64,000 nt of DNA from Mesorhizobium sp. YC-39 (GTDB taxonomy: Bacteria; Pseudomonadota; Alphaproteobacteria; Rhizobiales; Rhizobiaceae): positions 806,001 through 870,000 of the forward strand of contig NZ_JAOWPS010000001.1 in assembly GCF_025753795.1 (NCBI RefSeq), given 5' to 3'. Shown piece by piece: positions 33,059-41,480 of the stretch; the stretch's first letter is position 1, and each line of letters starts with the position of its first letter. The notes beneath the pieces are model-generated. The model searched no databases. It was given only the letters and a program-made list of their open reading frames with translations, and had not been told where the DNA came from. Position numbers and translations under genes: made by a program.

Positions 33059-34075
33059 ATGACAGGATCCCAGGTCTGCGTGATCATCGCCGCCCGCAAC
33101 GCGGCGCGGACAATCCCAGCCGCTATCGCATCGGCTTTGCGCGAACCGGAGGTGGCGGAAGTCGTCGTCGTCGACGACGCCTCCACCGACGACACGGCGA
33201 AAGCCGCTCAGGCGGCCGACGACGGCAGCGGCCGGCTTTGCATCATCCGCTTCGACGTCAACCGTGGCCCTTCCTTCGCCCGCAACGCCGCGATAGCCAG
33301 GTCCAAATCGCCTTTCATCAGCATTCTGGATGCCGACGATTTTTTTCTCACTGGCCGATTTCGCGAATTGTTCGCTGGCGCCGACTGGGATTTCGCCGCC
33401 GACAACATCATGCTGATCCGGGACGATGCGGCGACAGATGTCTCGAAAATCGTGGCCCCACGGTTTTCGGCCGAGCCGGAGTTTCTCGATTTCGAGCGCT
33501 TCATCGAAGGCAACATTTCCAGGCGCCGTGTGCGGAGAGGGGAACTGGGCTTCCTCAAACCGGTGATCAGCCGTGCCTTCCTCGATCGGCATGGGCTGCG
33601 CTACGATGAAAACCTGCGTCTGGGCGAAGACTATGAACTCTACGCGCGAGCGGTCGCATGCGGCGCGCGGTTCAAGGTCATCAGGTCGTGTGGCTATGGC
33701 GCGATCGTTCGCGCCGATTCGCTAAGCGGCCGGCACAAGACTCAGGATCTCAAGCGTCTGGCCGATGCGGATCTGGCGCTGCTGGCGATCGACAGTCTGT
33801 CGGAAGGTTCGAAAGCCGTGCTCAGAAGGCACGAGCGGCATGTGCGCGACAAATACCGGCTACGGAATTTCCTCGACGTGAAGGCAGAGCGGGGCCTGGC
33901 GTCGGCCGCAGCCTATGCGCTGGCCAGTCAGTCCAATCTTATTCCCATCGTTCGCGGTGTTGCTGCCGACAAATTGGAGGCGCTGTTCCGCCACTTCGGC
34001 TTCATCTCGAAGCACCAGCATGTGCCGCCGCGGCGTTTTCTGATGGCCGCAACCAGCCCGGCCGGCGAGACGTAA
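33059..34075 (+). CDS. Family 2 glycosyltransferase (ExoU/ExoO/ExoW-like)
   Basis: The 338-residue GT-A glycosyltransferase has VCVIIAARNAARTI, VVVVDDASTDDTA, NRGPSFARNAAI and the acidic metal site ILDADDF. The mid part LRYDENLRLGEDYELYARAV matches the ExoO protein of this window (LRYDEDLIIGEDYILL), so the two are paralogues. It probably adds one sugar of the repeat unit on the cytoplasmic side of the membrane. In Sinorhizobium exoU follows exoX; here the lasso cluster lies between. ATG 33059 follows GAGAGG; an upstream TTG start at 33026 is less likely. Confidence 0.85.
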   Translation: MTGSQVCVIIAARNAARTIPAAIASALREPEVAEVVVVDDASTDDTAKAAQAADDGSGRLCIIRFDVNRGPSFARNAAIARSKSPFISILDADDFFLTGRFRELFAGADWDFAADNIMLIRDDAATDVSKIVAPRFSAEPEFLDFERFIEGNISRRRVRRGELGFLKPVISRAFLDRHGLRYDENLRLGEDYELYARAVACGARFKVIRSCGYGAIVRADSLSGRHKTQDLKRLADADLALLAIDSLSEGSKAVLRRHERHVRDKYRLRNFLDVKAERGLASAAAYALASQSNLIPIVRGVAADKLEALFRHFGFISKHQHVPPRRFLMAATSPAGET

Positions 34076-34077
34076 GC

Positions 34078-34259
34078 AAATGCATGTCGCGCAAAAGTGG
34101 GCAGCGGTTTTGCGACAACGACATGCGTCAAGACCGGAATTCACGAGTTTCGGTCTGATGCGTGACGCCCGGATGCGCGGTAGTTTTGGCGTATAACCTG
34201 CATAAAAACAAAAGCTTAACGCGAAGCGCCTGAATTTCTTCAGGCGCGACGCGCTTTAG
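34078..34259. repeat. Palindromic repeat R2, interrupted copy
   Basis: Two halves of the R2 element (whole at 37236-37329) are separated here. The left part 34078-34127 ends TTTTGCGACAACGACATGC, and the right part from about 34200 reads CATAAAAACAAAAGCTTAA and ends GACGCGCTTTA. About 73 bp lie between, with a short inverted repeat AGACCG/CGGTCT. The right half has its own hairpin CGCCTGAA-TTTC-TTCAGGCG. Confidence 0.65.
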
Positions 34260-34295
34260 GTGGTTGCCTACTCGCTCCCGGGATGGCACTGTATG

Positions 34296-34309
34296 TTGCG
34301 GTGCAGCAA
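34296..34309. promoter_or_regulatory. EPS/lasso motif site before the exoK operon
   Basis: TTGCGGTGCAGCAA lies 54 bp before ATG 34363, the first gene of the run that includes exoK and ugd. It differs from the exoL site at one position. Confidence 0.55.
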
Positions 34310-34362
34310 TTCTGGTTGGCCGATCGAAACGGTCCAACATATCTCCCTGTGACGAGGAGCGC

Positions 34363-34761
34363 ATGGCTTCGATATTCGGTTTCAGATCAAGGGATCCGGC
34401 TCGCGACAGACAGACCGACATTGCGCGCCTCGATCGCCTGGCAAAGCTGTTTGACCAGATCGCCGCCGAGGTCGAGGCGGAAAAGAGCGGACTTGAGAAT
34501 CGCTACCGCACAAAAGCCACTAACGCGGCCTTCCTGGTCGAGGCGATGGAGAATGGAGCCGCATCCTCCAAAAGTTCAGCAGAAGTCAGCGAATTGACGA
34601 AGTCGATCCTGAATTGCGAGCGCCGGATCGCAGCGCTCAACCGTCAGAACGAATTAATGAAGGATATCCGTCATTCGCTGGATGAAATCTTCGACCAGAA
34701 TGCTCAGCATGGCTCCACTACCAAGGTTGCCTTCGCCAAGCCGGCCGTCGGTGCGAGCTGA
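34363..34761 (+). CDS. Small coiled-coil protein of unknown function
   Basis: I do not recognise this 132-residue protein. It is hydrophilic and mostly helical, with heptad-like stretches (IARLDRLAKLFDQIAAEVEAE and the region near 85-115 ending RHSLDEIFDQN), and shows no signal peptide or membrane helix. GAGGAG precedes ATG 34363 (MASIFGF); the open frame extends 99 bp upstream without support. It lies behind an EPS-motif site and before exoK, so it is likely co-regulated with polysaccharide genes. Confidence 0.75.
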   Translation: MASIFGFRSRDPARDRQTDIARLDRLAKLFDQIAAEVEAEKSGLENRYRTKATNAAFLVEAMENGAASSKSSAEVSELTKSILNCERRIAALNRQNELMKDIRHSLDEIFDQNAQHGSTTKVAFAKPAVGAS

Positions 34762-34915
34762 AAGCCAGGATCCTGGCTGGCGCCGCAGGCAACGGGCTGA
34801 CGCTGGAGCAAGAGGCCGGGCGCGGGAGTGGAGGAAGGGTCAAGATCAGCTTGTTTCATCATGGTTCGAACATCGACTTTGGGTTGGGGGCGCACAGCAC
34901 AAAGGTGAGTTTGGT

Positions 34916-35797
34916 ATGAGCGCGAATCCGAAGAACACGTCCACCCCAACAACCTGCACCCCAACAACCGGCCGAATGCCGTTCCCGCATTGGACCAGGC
35001 AAGGGAGGCGGCTATGCTCGCTTGGCGCGTTTGTGCTGGTCGTTCTCGGCGGCCTGATCGCAGGCCCGGCCCCGTCCCGTTCTCAGGATATCCAAAGCGC
35101 ACCGTCATTTGTCGATGATTTCAGCAAATTCGACCGTTCGCGCTGGTATATTGCCGACGGCTGGAGCAACGGCGCTTTTCAAAACTGCATTTGGTCCAAG
35201 AACCTGGTCAAGCTTTCCGACGGCATGCTGACGCTCGGCTTCGAGAAGCGCAAGCTGAAGGATCGCGACTTTGCCTGCGCCGAGATCCAGACCAAGCAGC
35301 GCTTCGGCTACGGCACCTATGAGGCGCGCATGAAGACGGACACCGGATCCGGCCTCAACGCGGCCTTCTTTTCCTATATCGGTCCCTCCGACAAGCAGCC
35401 ATGGGATGAAATCGACTTCGAGATCCTGACCAAGGATACGTCCAAGGTGCAGGTCAACGCCTACATCGCCGGCAAGGGCAAAAACGAGAAGCTGGTCGAT
35501 GTCGAGGGTGGCGCCGACAAGGCCTTCAACGACTATGCCTTCGTCTGGGAGAAGGACAGGCTGCGCTGGTACGTCAATGGCAAGCTTGTGAACACGATTA
35601 CCGATCCGGCAAAGCTTCCCACCCATGCGCAAAAGATATTCTTCAGCCTTTGGGGCAGCGATACGATGAAAGGCTGGATGGGACCATTCTCGGATCCGGG
35701 TCGCAAGCTCACCATGCAGGTGGATCGCGTCGCATTTACCGCACTGGGCCAACCGTGCCAGTTTCCGGAATCGCTGGCATGCGGCATAACGAACTAG
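34916..35797 (+). CDS. exoK: Secreted GH16 endo-glycanase, ExoK-like
   Basis: The 293-residue protein has a hydrophobic export segment near residues 33-54 (LCSLGAFVLVVLGGLIAG) and then a family 16 glycoside hydrolase domain with the catalytic signature EIDFE at 165-169, where the two Glu are nucleophile and acid/base. Other GH16 segments are FGYGTYEARMKTDTGSGLNAAFF and WYVNGKLVNTI. In Sinorhizobium ExoK cuts nascent succinoglycan to lower molecular weight. ATG 34916 follows AGGTGA; the upstream frame overlaps the previous gene. Confidence 0.88.
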   Translation: MSANPKNTSTPTTCTPTTGRMPFPHWTRQGRRLCSLGAFVLVVLGGLIAGPAPSRSQDIQSAPSFVDDFSKFDRSRWYIADGWSNGAFQNCIWSKNLVKLSDGMLTLGFEKRKLKDRDFACAEIQTKQRFGYGTYEARMKTDTGSGLNAAFFSYIGPSDKQPWDEIDFEILTKDTSKVQVNAYIAGKGKNEKLVDVEGGADKAFNDYAFVWEKDRLRWYVNGKLVNTITDPAKLPTHAQKIFFSLWGSDTMKGWMGPFSDPGRKLTMQVDRVAFTALGQPCQFPESLACGITN

Positions 35798-35879
35798 TCG
35801 TGAAATCACGCCCTGGAAAAACGCATCTGAACCGGCCGGACCGAAGACAGTCCGAAGCCTTGAACAGGAATGAAACCGA

Positions 35880-37211
35880 ATGAATCTGACGGTCTTTGGA
35901 ATTGGCTATGTCGGTCTCGTGCAGGCGGCGGTGCTTGCCGAAGTCGGCCATCAGGTGGTGTGCGTCGACGTCGACGCGAAAAAGGTCGAACGACTCAATC
36001 AGGGCCTCATTCCGATTTACGAGCCCGGGCTCGAAAACCTGGTCAAGGAGAACCACGCGGCCGGCCGCATCCAGTTCACCACCGATGCCGTCGCCGCGGT
36101 CAAGCATGGCGAGATCCAGATGATCGCCGTCGGCACGCCTCCGGGCGAGGATGGTTCGGCCGACCTCAAATATGTGCTGGCCGTCGCCGAGACCATTGGC
36201 CGGGAGATGGACGCACCCAAGATCGTCGTTGGCAAGTCGACCGTGCCGGTCGGCACCTGCGAAAAAGTCAAGGCCAAGATCGCGGCCACGCTGAAGGCGC
36301 GCGGTCGCGAGGATCTCGCTTTCGACGTCGCTTCCAATCCGGAGTTCTTGAAGGAGGGCTCCGCCGTGGCCGACTGCATGAAGCCCGACCGCATCATCGT
36401 CGGCACCGGCAGTGAGAGCACCGAGGCGGTGATGCGCGAGCTTTACGCCCCGTTCAACCGCAACCACGAGAAGATGATCGTGATGGACGTGCGCAGCGCC
36501 GAGTTCACCAAATACGCGGCCAACTGCATGCTGGCGACCAAGATCAGCTTCATGAACGAAATGGCCAATCTGGCCGAGGAGCTCGGCGCCGACATCGAGG
36601 AGGTCCGCAAGGGCATCGGCAGCGATCCGCGCATCGGCTACCACTTCATCTACCCGGGCCTCGGCTATGGCGGCTCGTGCTTCCCAAAGGATGTGCGGGC
36701 CCTGATCAAGACCGCCGAAGGCGTCAAATTCGATGCCAAGCTGCTGCGCGCGGTCGAGGAGCGCAACAACGCTCAGAAGTCGGTTCTGTTCGACAAGGTG
36801 AACCGCTATTTCAAGGGCAATCTCAAGGGCAAGACCTTTGCGCTGTGGGGCCTGGCCTTCAAGCCCAACACCGACGACATGCGCGAGGCGCCGGCGCGCG
36901 TCCTGATGGAAGCGCTCTGGAAGGCCGGCGCCAAGGTGCAGGCCTACGATCCCGAGGCGATGCAGGAATGCCAGCATATCTACGGGCTGCGCGACGATCT
37001 GCTCTTGTGCGGGACCAAGGAGGCAGCGCTGCGTGGCGCCGATGCGCTCCTGATCGCCACCGAGTGGAAGAGCTTCCGCGCGCCGTCCTTCGACGCGATG
37101 AAGGATGCACTGACCACGCCGATCATCTTCGATGGCCGCAACCTATACGATCCAAAGGTCATCGCTCGCCACGGCATCGAATACCACTCGATCGGCAGGA
37201 TGGCGGCATGA
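35880..37211 (+). CDS. ugd: UDP-glucose 6-dehydrogenase
   Basis: This 443-residue enzyme oxidises UDP-glucose twice to UDP-glucuronate. It has the NAD motif GIGYVG at residues 7-12, the conserved Lys region [20 protein letters not shown] and the catalytic Cys267 in GGSCFPKD. Its presence suggests that the polymer made here contains glucuronic or a derived uronic acid, unlike classical succinoglycan. It lies 82 bp after exoK on the same strand and is followed by an R2 repeat. Confidence 0.95.
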   Translation: MNLTVFGIGYVGLVQAAVLAEVGHQVVCVDVDAKKVERLNQGLIPIYEPGLENLVKENHAAGRIQFTTDAVAAVKHGEIQMIAVGTPPGEDGSADLKYVLAVAETIGREMDAPKIVVGKSTVPVGTCEKVKAKIAATLKARGREDLAFDVASNPEFLKEGSAVADCMKPDRIIVGTGSESTEAVMRELYAPFNRNHEKMIVMDVRSAEFTKYAANCMLATKISFMNEMANLAEELGADIEEVRKGIGSDPRIGYHFIYPGLGYGGSCFPKDVRALIKTAEGVKFDAKLLRAVEERNNAQKSVLFDKVNRYFKGNLKGKTFALWGLAFKPNTDDMREAPARVLMEALWKAGAKVQAYDPEAMQECQHIYGLRDDLLLCGTKEAALRGADALLIATEWKSFRAPSFDAMKDALTTPIIFDGRNLYDPKVIARHGIEYHSIGRMAA

Positions 37212-37235
37212 GGCCATGCGGTAACGGCTGGGGGT

Positions 37236-37329
37236 AGAGCTTCGGGTTCTTGTTTTTGCGACAACGACATGCATAAAAACAAGAGCTTAAAGCGCGTCGC
37301 ATGAATCCGTTCAAACGCGACGCGCTTTA
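37236..37329. repeat. Palindromic repeat R2, intact copy
   Basis: The element reads TTCTTGTTTTTGCGACAACG, ACATGCATAAAAACAAGAGC and then a perfect 13-bp inverted repeat: TAAAGCGCGTCGC at 37288-37300 and GCGACGCGCTTTA at 37317-37329. Its last bases give the stop codon of the convergent gene. It may also stop transcription of ugd, though no T-tract follows. Confidence 0.75.
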
Positions 37330-37776
37330 GGCGTCCTGGCGCATCTCGAAATTGGCGAATGGGTTGGTGCATGGGTGCCAGCCGGTGAACCGGATCGGGT
37401 CGTTTGGCGAACTGCGCCAGGCGTAGTCGGTCAGCATATGGAATTCGGCAATCACCCAACGGTCGAAATGCCTGAGATCCTGCTTTTTCTCTTCTGGCAG
37501 CAGCTGGCGTGCGGCGCCCAGTTTCAGTTTCTCAAGCAGAGTGACGGCATCGCCCAGCTTTTCGTTTGGAAATATCCACGGATTGCGGTTCTGAAATTCC
37601 AGGACGAACTGCTGCAGATGTTCGATGCGCATATTCAGCTTGCCGAAGTATTTTTCGAGCGTGACCCGCACCAGATCCTCGTCCGAAAGCGAGGAAACGG
37701 CGGCGTAGGCGATACCTGACGACGCGACTCCGCCGGCCAGGATGGCCAGTGCCGCACGTCGCGAAACCTCGATCAT
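37327..37776 (-). CDS. Tat-signal small subunit, partner of GMC oxidoreductase
   Basis: The 149-residue protein begins MIEVSRRAALAILAGGVASS, a twin-arginine signal with hydrophobic core and an AYAA cut site near residue 25. The mature part is helical with no recognised cofactor site. Small Tat-bearing subunits next to GMC-type flavoproteins are known from gluconate and fructose dehydrogenases, where they carry the large subunit across the membrane. The gene is 13 bp downstream of a GMC enzyme that has no signal of its own. The TAA stop is formed by the edge of repeat R2, so the original C-terminus may have differed. Confidence 0.75.
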   Translation of the reverse strand: MIEVSRRAALAILAGGVASSGIAYAAVSSLSDEDLVRVTLEKYFGKLNMRIEHLQQFVLEFQNRNPWIFPNEKLGDAVTLLEKLKLGAARQLLPEEKKQDLRHFDRWVIAEFHMLTDYAWRSSPNDPIRFTGWHPCTNPFANFEMRQDA

Positions 37777-37789
37777 CTGGCGTCTCCTT

Positions 37790-39232
37790 TCATGCTATCC
37801 GGCTCGCCGCCCGCAAGGAGAGGGCTGCCGCGGTCAGGCTTGGGTTGACGCAAGAGCAGCTTGGGTAGGTGCTGGTGCCGACGACAACCAGGTTCCGGAG
37901 CTGATGGTGGATCATGTCCCGGTCGACGACCGAATCCGCCGGGCTCGATCCCATCCGCAACGTTCCCTGGACATGCGACTCGGTCGGCCGGATGCCGCGA
38001 TCGAATATCTGTTCGACCGGCAGGGGCGCCAGAAGCGCCGGCAGTTTCTCCAGCGCTCGCGCCATGCCCTTGGTGGCATAGTCGGACGGGCCCTTGAAAC
38101 TGACGAAGGCGTTTTCATCCTTGTCGAGAATCACGAGATTTTCCGGATCGAGCAGATTCTCGGTCACAATGACCAGGGGAAGCGTCTGACGGATACGTCC
38201 CTTCTCGGGGCGCATCCCGTGCTGCCAGCGGTTTTCGAAATAAACGAGGGCCGCCGCATGCTCAGCTCTGTGGGAACCGTCGTATAGGCCGAAATTCAAG
38301 CCGGTGGTGATGGTGCTGCCGCCAAAATTGTCGACACCGTCAAGGTATGCCTCGAAATTCCATCCGTAGGATTCGTGCAGGCCGAGGCCGACGAATTCGC
38401 CCGACAGGCCGGACCGCAGCATGATCGCCGGGCTCTGGATGGCATTGGCGCCGAGGATGAAAAGATCGCCGGTGACCTGGTATTCCTTGCCGTCATGGGT
38501 GAATGTGACCGAACGAACCGATCCGCCGACATGGTCGAGACGACGCACTTCGGCGCCGAGACAGACCGAAACGTCTGGATGCTCGAAGACATGCATCAGG
38601 CCGTTATTGACGGTGAACTTCGCGTCGACCGGGCAAAGGCCGCATCGCAAATTGGCACAGCACGAGGTTCGCTGCGCCGTCGGCACCCGCGCCCGCGCCG
38701 TCGGCATGACAAAGTGCTGGTCCGGCTGCGCCGCCTTCATCATCCGGTCCGGCGCCGACATGTTATGCGGCGGCTGCGGAAACGGCCTGGAGCGCGGCAT
38801 CATCGCCGCCATGTCGGGATCGCCGGAGATCGACATGACGTCTTCGGCATCGCAATAGAACGGCTCGAGCTCGTCATAGCCGATCGGCCAGTCATTGCCG
38901 ATGCCATAGAGGCTTTTCAGCCTGAAGTCGTTCGGATGGAAGCGCGGCGTCTGCGCGAACCAGCAATTCGTGCCGCCGCCCAATCCGATCGTGTAATTCC
39001 AAGGCTTGTCGGAATTGGTCTTGTAGGTCGTCTCGTCGTCGATGTCGGTGTTGGCGTTCTGGTCGAGCTGCCATTCATGGGTGTTGTGCCGGCCCCATTC
39101 CAGAACCAGAATGCGGGCCTTTCGCCGCTTCGTGAACCCGTGCAGGAAGAAGGCCGAACCGAAACCGGAACCGATGGCGACGAGATCGAAATGGTCGTTG
39201 GTGATTTTTTCCGGTCTGATGTCCAGCACCAT
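37790..39232 (-). CDS. GMC-family FAD-dependent oxidoreductase
   Basis: The 480-residue flavoprotein has the FAD motif VAIGSGFGSAF at residues 18-28, GGGTNCWFAQTPRF, the conserved LFILGANAIQSPAIML segment, SHVQGTLRMG near 424 and the C-terminal TSTYPSCSCVNPSLTAAAL. It contains an unusual Cys-rich patch, CCANLRCGLCPVD, near residue 192, which may bind a metal or form disulfides. GMC enzymes oxidise alcohol groups of sugars and polyols. With the Tat partner it may work in the periplasm; the EPS setting suggests a carbohydrate substrate. Confidence 0.88.
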   Translation of the reverse strand: MVLDIRPEKITNDHFDLVAIGSGFGSAFFLHGFTKRRKARILVLEWGRHNTHEWQLDQNANTDIDDETTYKTNSDKPWNYTIGLGGGTNCWFAQTPRFHPNDFRLKSLYGIGNDWPIGYDELEPFYCDAEDVMSISGDPDMAAMMPRSRPFPQPPHNMSAPDRMMKAAQPDQHFVMPTARARVPTAQRTSCCANLRCGLCPVDAKFTVNNGLMHVFEHPDVSVCLGAEVRRLDHVGGSVRSVTFTHDGKEYQVTGDLFILGANAIQSPAIMLRSGLSGEFVGLGLHESYGWNFEAYLDGVDNFGGSTITTGLNFGLYDGSHRAEHAAALVYFENRWQHGMRPEKGRIRQTLPLVIVTENLLDPENLVILDKDENAFVSFKGPSDYATKGMARALEKLPALLAPLPVEQIFDRGIRPTESHVQGTLRMGSSPADSVVDRDMIHHQLRNLVVVGTSTYPSCSCVNPSLTAAALSLRAASRIA

Positions 39233-39301
39233 CAGATAAAACCCTTTCTTGACACAAGCGCGTGCGGATTGAGGCGCTGCAGTGACGCCTTCGCCAAAGC
39301 C

Positions 39302-40381
39302 TTATGCGGCCTTTCGTGAAGGCTGTTGTGCGGCCTTGTCGAGCAGCGAGAAGAAAGTCGCGAACTGGCGCTCGGGGTTCAAGGCCGGGCGCTCGGAGAA
39401 TGCGCGCGCCGCAGCCGACAGCCGTTCATACTCCCGGCGGTCGTTCCACAGCAGCCTGATCGCAGCCACCCAGTCGGCGAGCGGAGCCTCATAATCCAGC
39501 ACCACGCCGCCGGAGCCGATCGCTTCGGGCAGGCCGCCGCGACGCGAGCCGACCACCGGGATGCCGCTGCAATGGGCTTCCGAGGCCACCCGGCCCCAGG
39601 CCTCTTCCCACTTGCTCGGGGCAAGCAGGATCTTCGTACGGCCATAGACCGTCTTCATGTCGCTGGTGCGGCTCTCCAGCGTGACATTGCCGAGCGGCGC
39701 GATCGTCTGCTCGATGCGCGCCCGATGATCATCGTCGAGCTTCCAGCTTTCAACGAACAGGAACGGGATTTCGGAGCATGCCTGGGCAATGCGCACCGCA
39801 AGCTCGAAGCCCTTTTCCTCATAGGGGTTGATCAGCGTGACGAATTCGCCTGTCGTCGGCGTAGAGTAGAACGCGGGATTGATGGTCGGCGGGATGACCG
39901 TCGAATCGATGTCGAATTTTTCCTTGTAGGTGCGTGCCGTGAACTCTGAATTGGCGATGTAGTGCGCCGAATGCAGCTCGCGCAGGTCGCCGCCCAGCTC
40001 GTGGAACTCGACATTCCTGAGGTAGACGACCAGCGGCACGCCTTCGGCTTGCAGCGCCCTGCCGATCGGAACCGACTTGTGGCATTGGACCACGGCGACA
40101 TCGGGCCTCAGCTTCTCGACGGCAAACCGTGCCGCCTCCCAGGGGAACCAGGCCCGCACCACGGGATAGCCGGGATAGCTGTCTATAACCGCGCGCTGCC
40201 TCAGAAGCTTCATCTTGGCGCGCGCCTTGAGCCCGAAAACGCCTTGGCCGAACAGAGCGGCAAGCACCGACGCCTCATGCCCATGCTCGAGCAACTGCTC
40301 GGCCAGATGATGCGTGCTGGACTGGACACCGCCACTGAACTGCGGGGTGTAACCATTGCCGCCTGCAAAAAGGATTTTCAT
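39302..40381 (-). CDS. Family 4 glycosyltransferase
   Basis: This 359-residue GT-B glycosyltransferase starts MKILFAGGNGYTPQFSGGVQ with the usual glycine-rich acceptor-domain motif and has the donor-domain signature TKILLAPSKWEEAWGRVASEAHCSGIPVV and LPEAIGSGGVVLDYEAPLADW. The E-x7-E-type spacing in ASEAHCSGIPVVG fits retaining GT4 enzymes. GGAG precedes the ATG. It probably adds a sugar of the EPS repeat unit or a side chain. The gene order (after the PRTase-HAD fusion, before the GMC pair) suggests one minus-strand operon. Confidence 0.88.
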   Translation of the reverse strand: MKILFAGGNGYTPQFSGGVQSSTHHLAEQLLEHGHEASVLAALFGQGVFGLKARAKMKLLRQRAVIDSYPGYPVVRAWFPWEAARFAVEKLRPDVAVVQCHKSVPIGRALQAEGVPLVVYLRNVEFHELGGDLRELHSAHYIANSEFTARTYKEKFDIDSTVIPPTINPAFYSTPTTGEFVTLINPYEEKGFELAVRIAQACSEIPFLFVESWKLDDDHRARIEQTIAPLGNVTLESRTSDMKTVYGRTKILLAPSKWEEAWGRVASEAHCSGIPVVGSRRGGLPEAIGSGGVVLDYEAPLADWVAAIRLLWNDRREYERLSAAARAFSERPALNPERQFATFFSLLDKAAQQPSRKAA

Positions 40382-40420
40382 GGGACAGGGCTCCTTGTCG
40401 CATCTCGCATTTGGGTGAGG

Positions 40421-41443
40421 TCAGGCCGGTCGTTTGACGCGGTTCTTGAGCGTCTCGTAGCCGCGTTCGCCAAGCAGCGTGCGCGCGACATTCTTGATGG
40501 CCGTCTTGCGTCCGTCAGGCGAATTGATCTGCCGCAATCTGGCCGGGAGATTGCGTGCCGTCTGCCCAAGTGCCGGCAGCGATAGCGCGTCGGGATAATT
40601 TACAAGATGCGTTTCCACACACAGCACCGGCTTGCCGGAAAGCTCGGCGATTTTAAGAGCCTGCTGATGCTCGCTTTCGATGAACAGGATGGCATCGCAG
40701 TTGCGGTAGAAATCGGCCTTGAAACTGCCATGCACGCCAAGCCGCTGCCGCTCCGCCTTGCTCGGCAGGTCGAGCATGATCAGGTGATCGTATTGGATGT
40801 CGTGCTTTGCGAGCCATGCTTCGGTAAGCGCGCGGTATTTTTCGAGCCGGCTGGTGACGAGCCAGCCGATCTTGCGGGTCGGGCCATGGAGAGGCAGCGC
40901 TTCGCTCAGGAATTTTTCATAGGCCGGCCCGTCGTCGTTCTCGGCTTCGGTCGGATCCAGGCAAAGCACGCCGTCAATGTCGACGCAGCTCTGGGCGAGG
41001 AATTTGTGGTGCATGAAGTTCCACTGGAACATCCGCGGATGCGGCACCACTTCGAAGACGAGATCGGTTTCCTCGTATTGCGGCACCAGGCCGAACACCG
41101 CTGCGAAGGTGAAATCCGACTTGATGCCGGCGGCTTCTATCCGGCTGCGTGCGTCGCGCATGGCCGCACCCCCGCTGACGCTGTCGTCGATCACCAGGAC
41201 CTTGCGCATTTCGGAGGCCTTGCGGTCGAGCGCGGCACGGCGTTTGGTGACGCCCGAAGTATAGATCTTTCCGGCGAGGAAACTGTCCAGGTCGGTCATC
41301 GGGATGTTCGCCGTCAGGCTGACCAGCGTGGCAGCCAGAATGCCGCTGCGGGGAACGCCGACCACCAGGTCGATGTCGCGCGGCAGCCGGTGGAGGTTCC
41401 TGACAATCGCATCGTTCATGTCGGAGATCGATCGGTAGTGCAT
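40421..41443 (-). CDS. Phosphoribosyltransferase-HAD fusion protein
   Basis: The 340-residue protein joins two domains. Residues 1-135 form a type I phosphoribosyltransferase with VVGVPRSGILAA and the PRPP loop VLVIDDSVSGGAAM near residue 81. From about 150 a HAD-like phosphatase domain follows, starting CVDIDGVLCLDPTE, with WLVTSRLEKYRALTEAWL and KADFYRNCDAILFIES further on. A PRTase coupled to a phosphatase could produce or dephosphorylate a ribosyl-phosphate intermediate for an unusual glycan sugar. I do not know a characterised homologue. The gene lies between a glycosyltransferase and the flippase. Confidence 0.8.
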   Translation of the reverse strand: MHYRSISDMNDAIVRNLHRLPRDIDLVVGVPRSGILAATLVSLTANIPMTDLDSFLAGKIYTSGVTKRRAALDRKASEMRKVLVIDDSVSGGAAMRDARSRIEAAGIKSDFTFAAVFGLVPQYEETDLVFEVVPHPRMFQWNFMHHKFLAQSCVDIDGVLCLDPTEAENDDGPAYEKFLSEALPLHGPTRKIGWLVTSRLEKYRALTEAWLAKHDIQYDHLIMLDLPSKAERQRLGVHGSFKADFYRNCDAILFIESEHQQALKIAELSGKPVLCVETHLVNYPDALSLPALGQTARNLPARLRQINSPDGRKTAIKNVARTLLGERGYETLKNRVKRPA

Positions 41444-41480
41444 GGATTAGACCCGGTCCTCGTATGAATGTCCGTGCATG

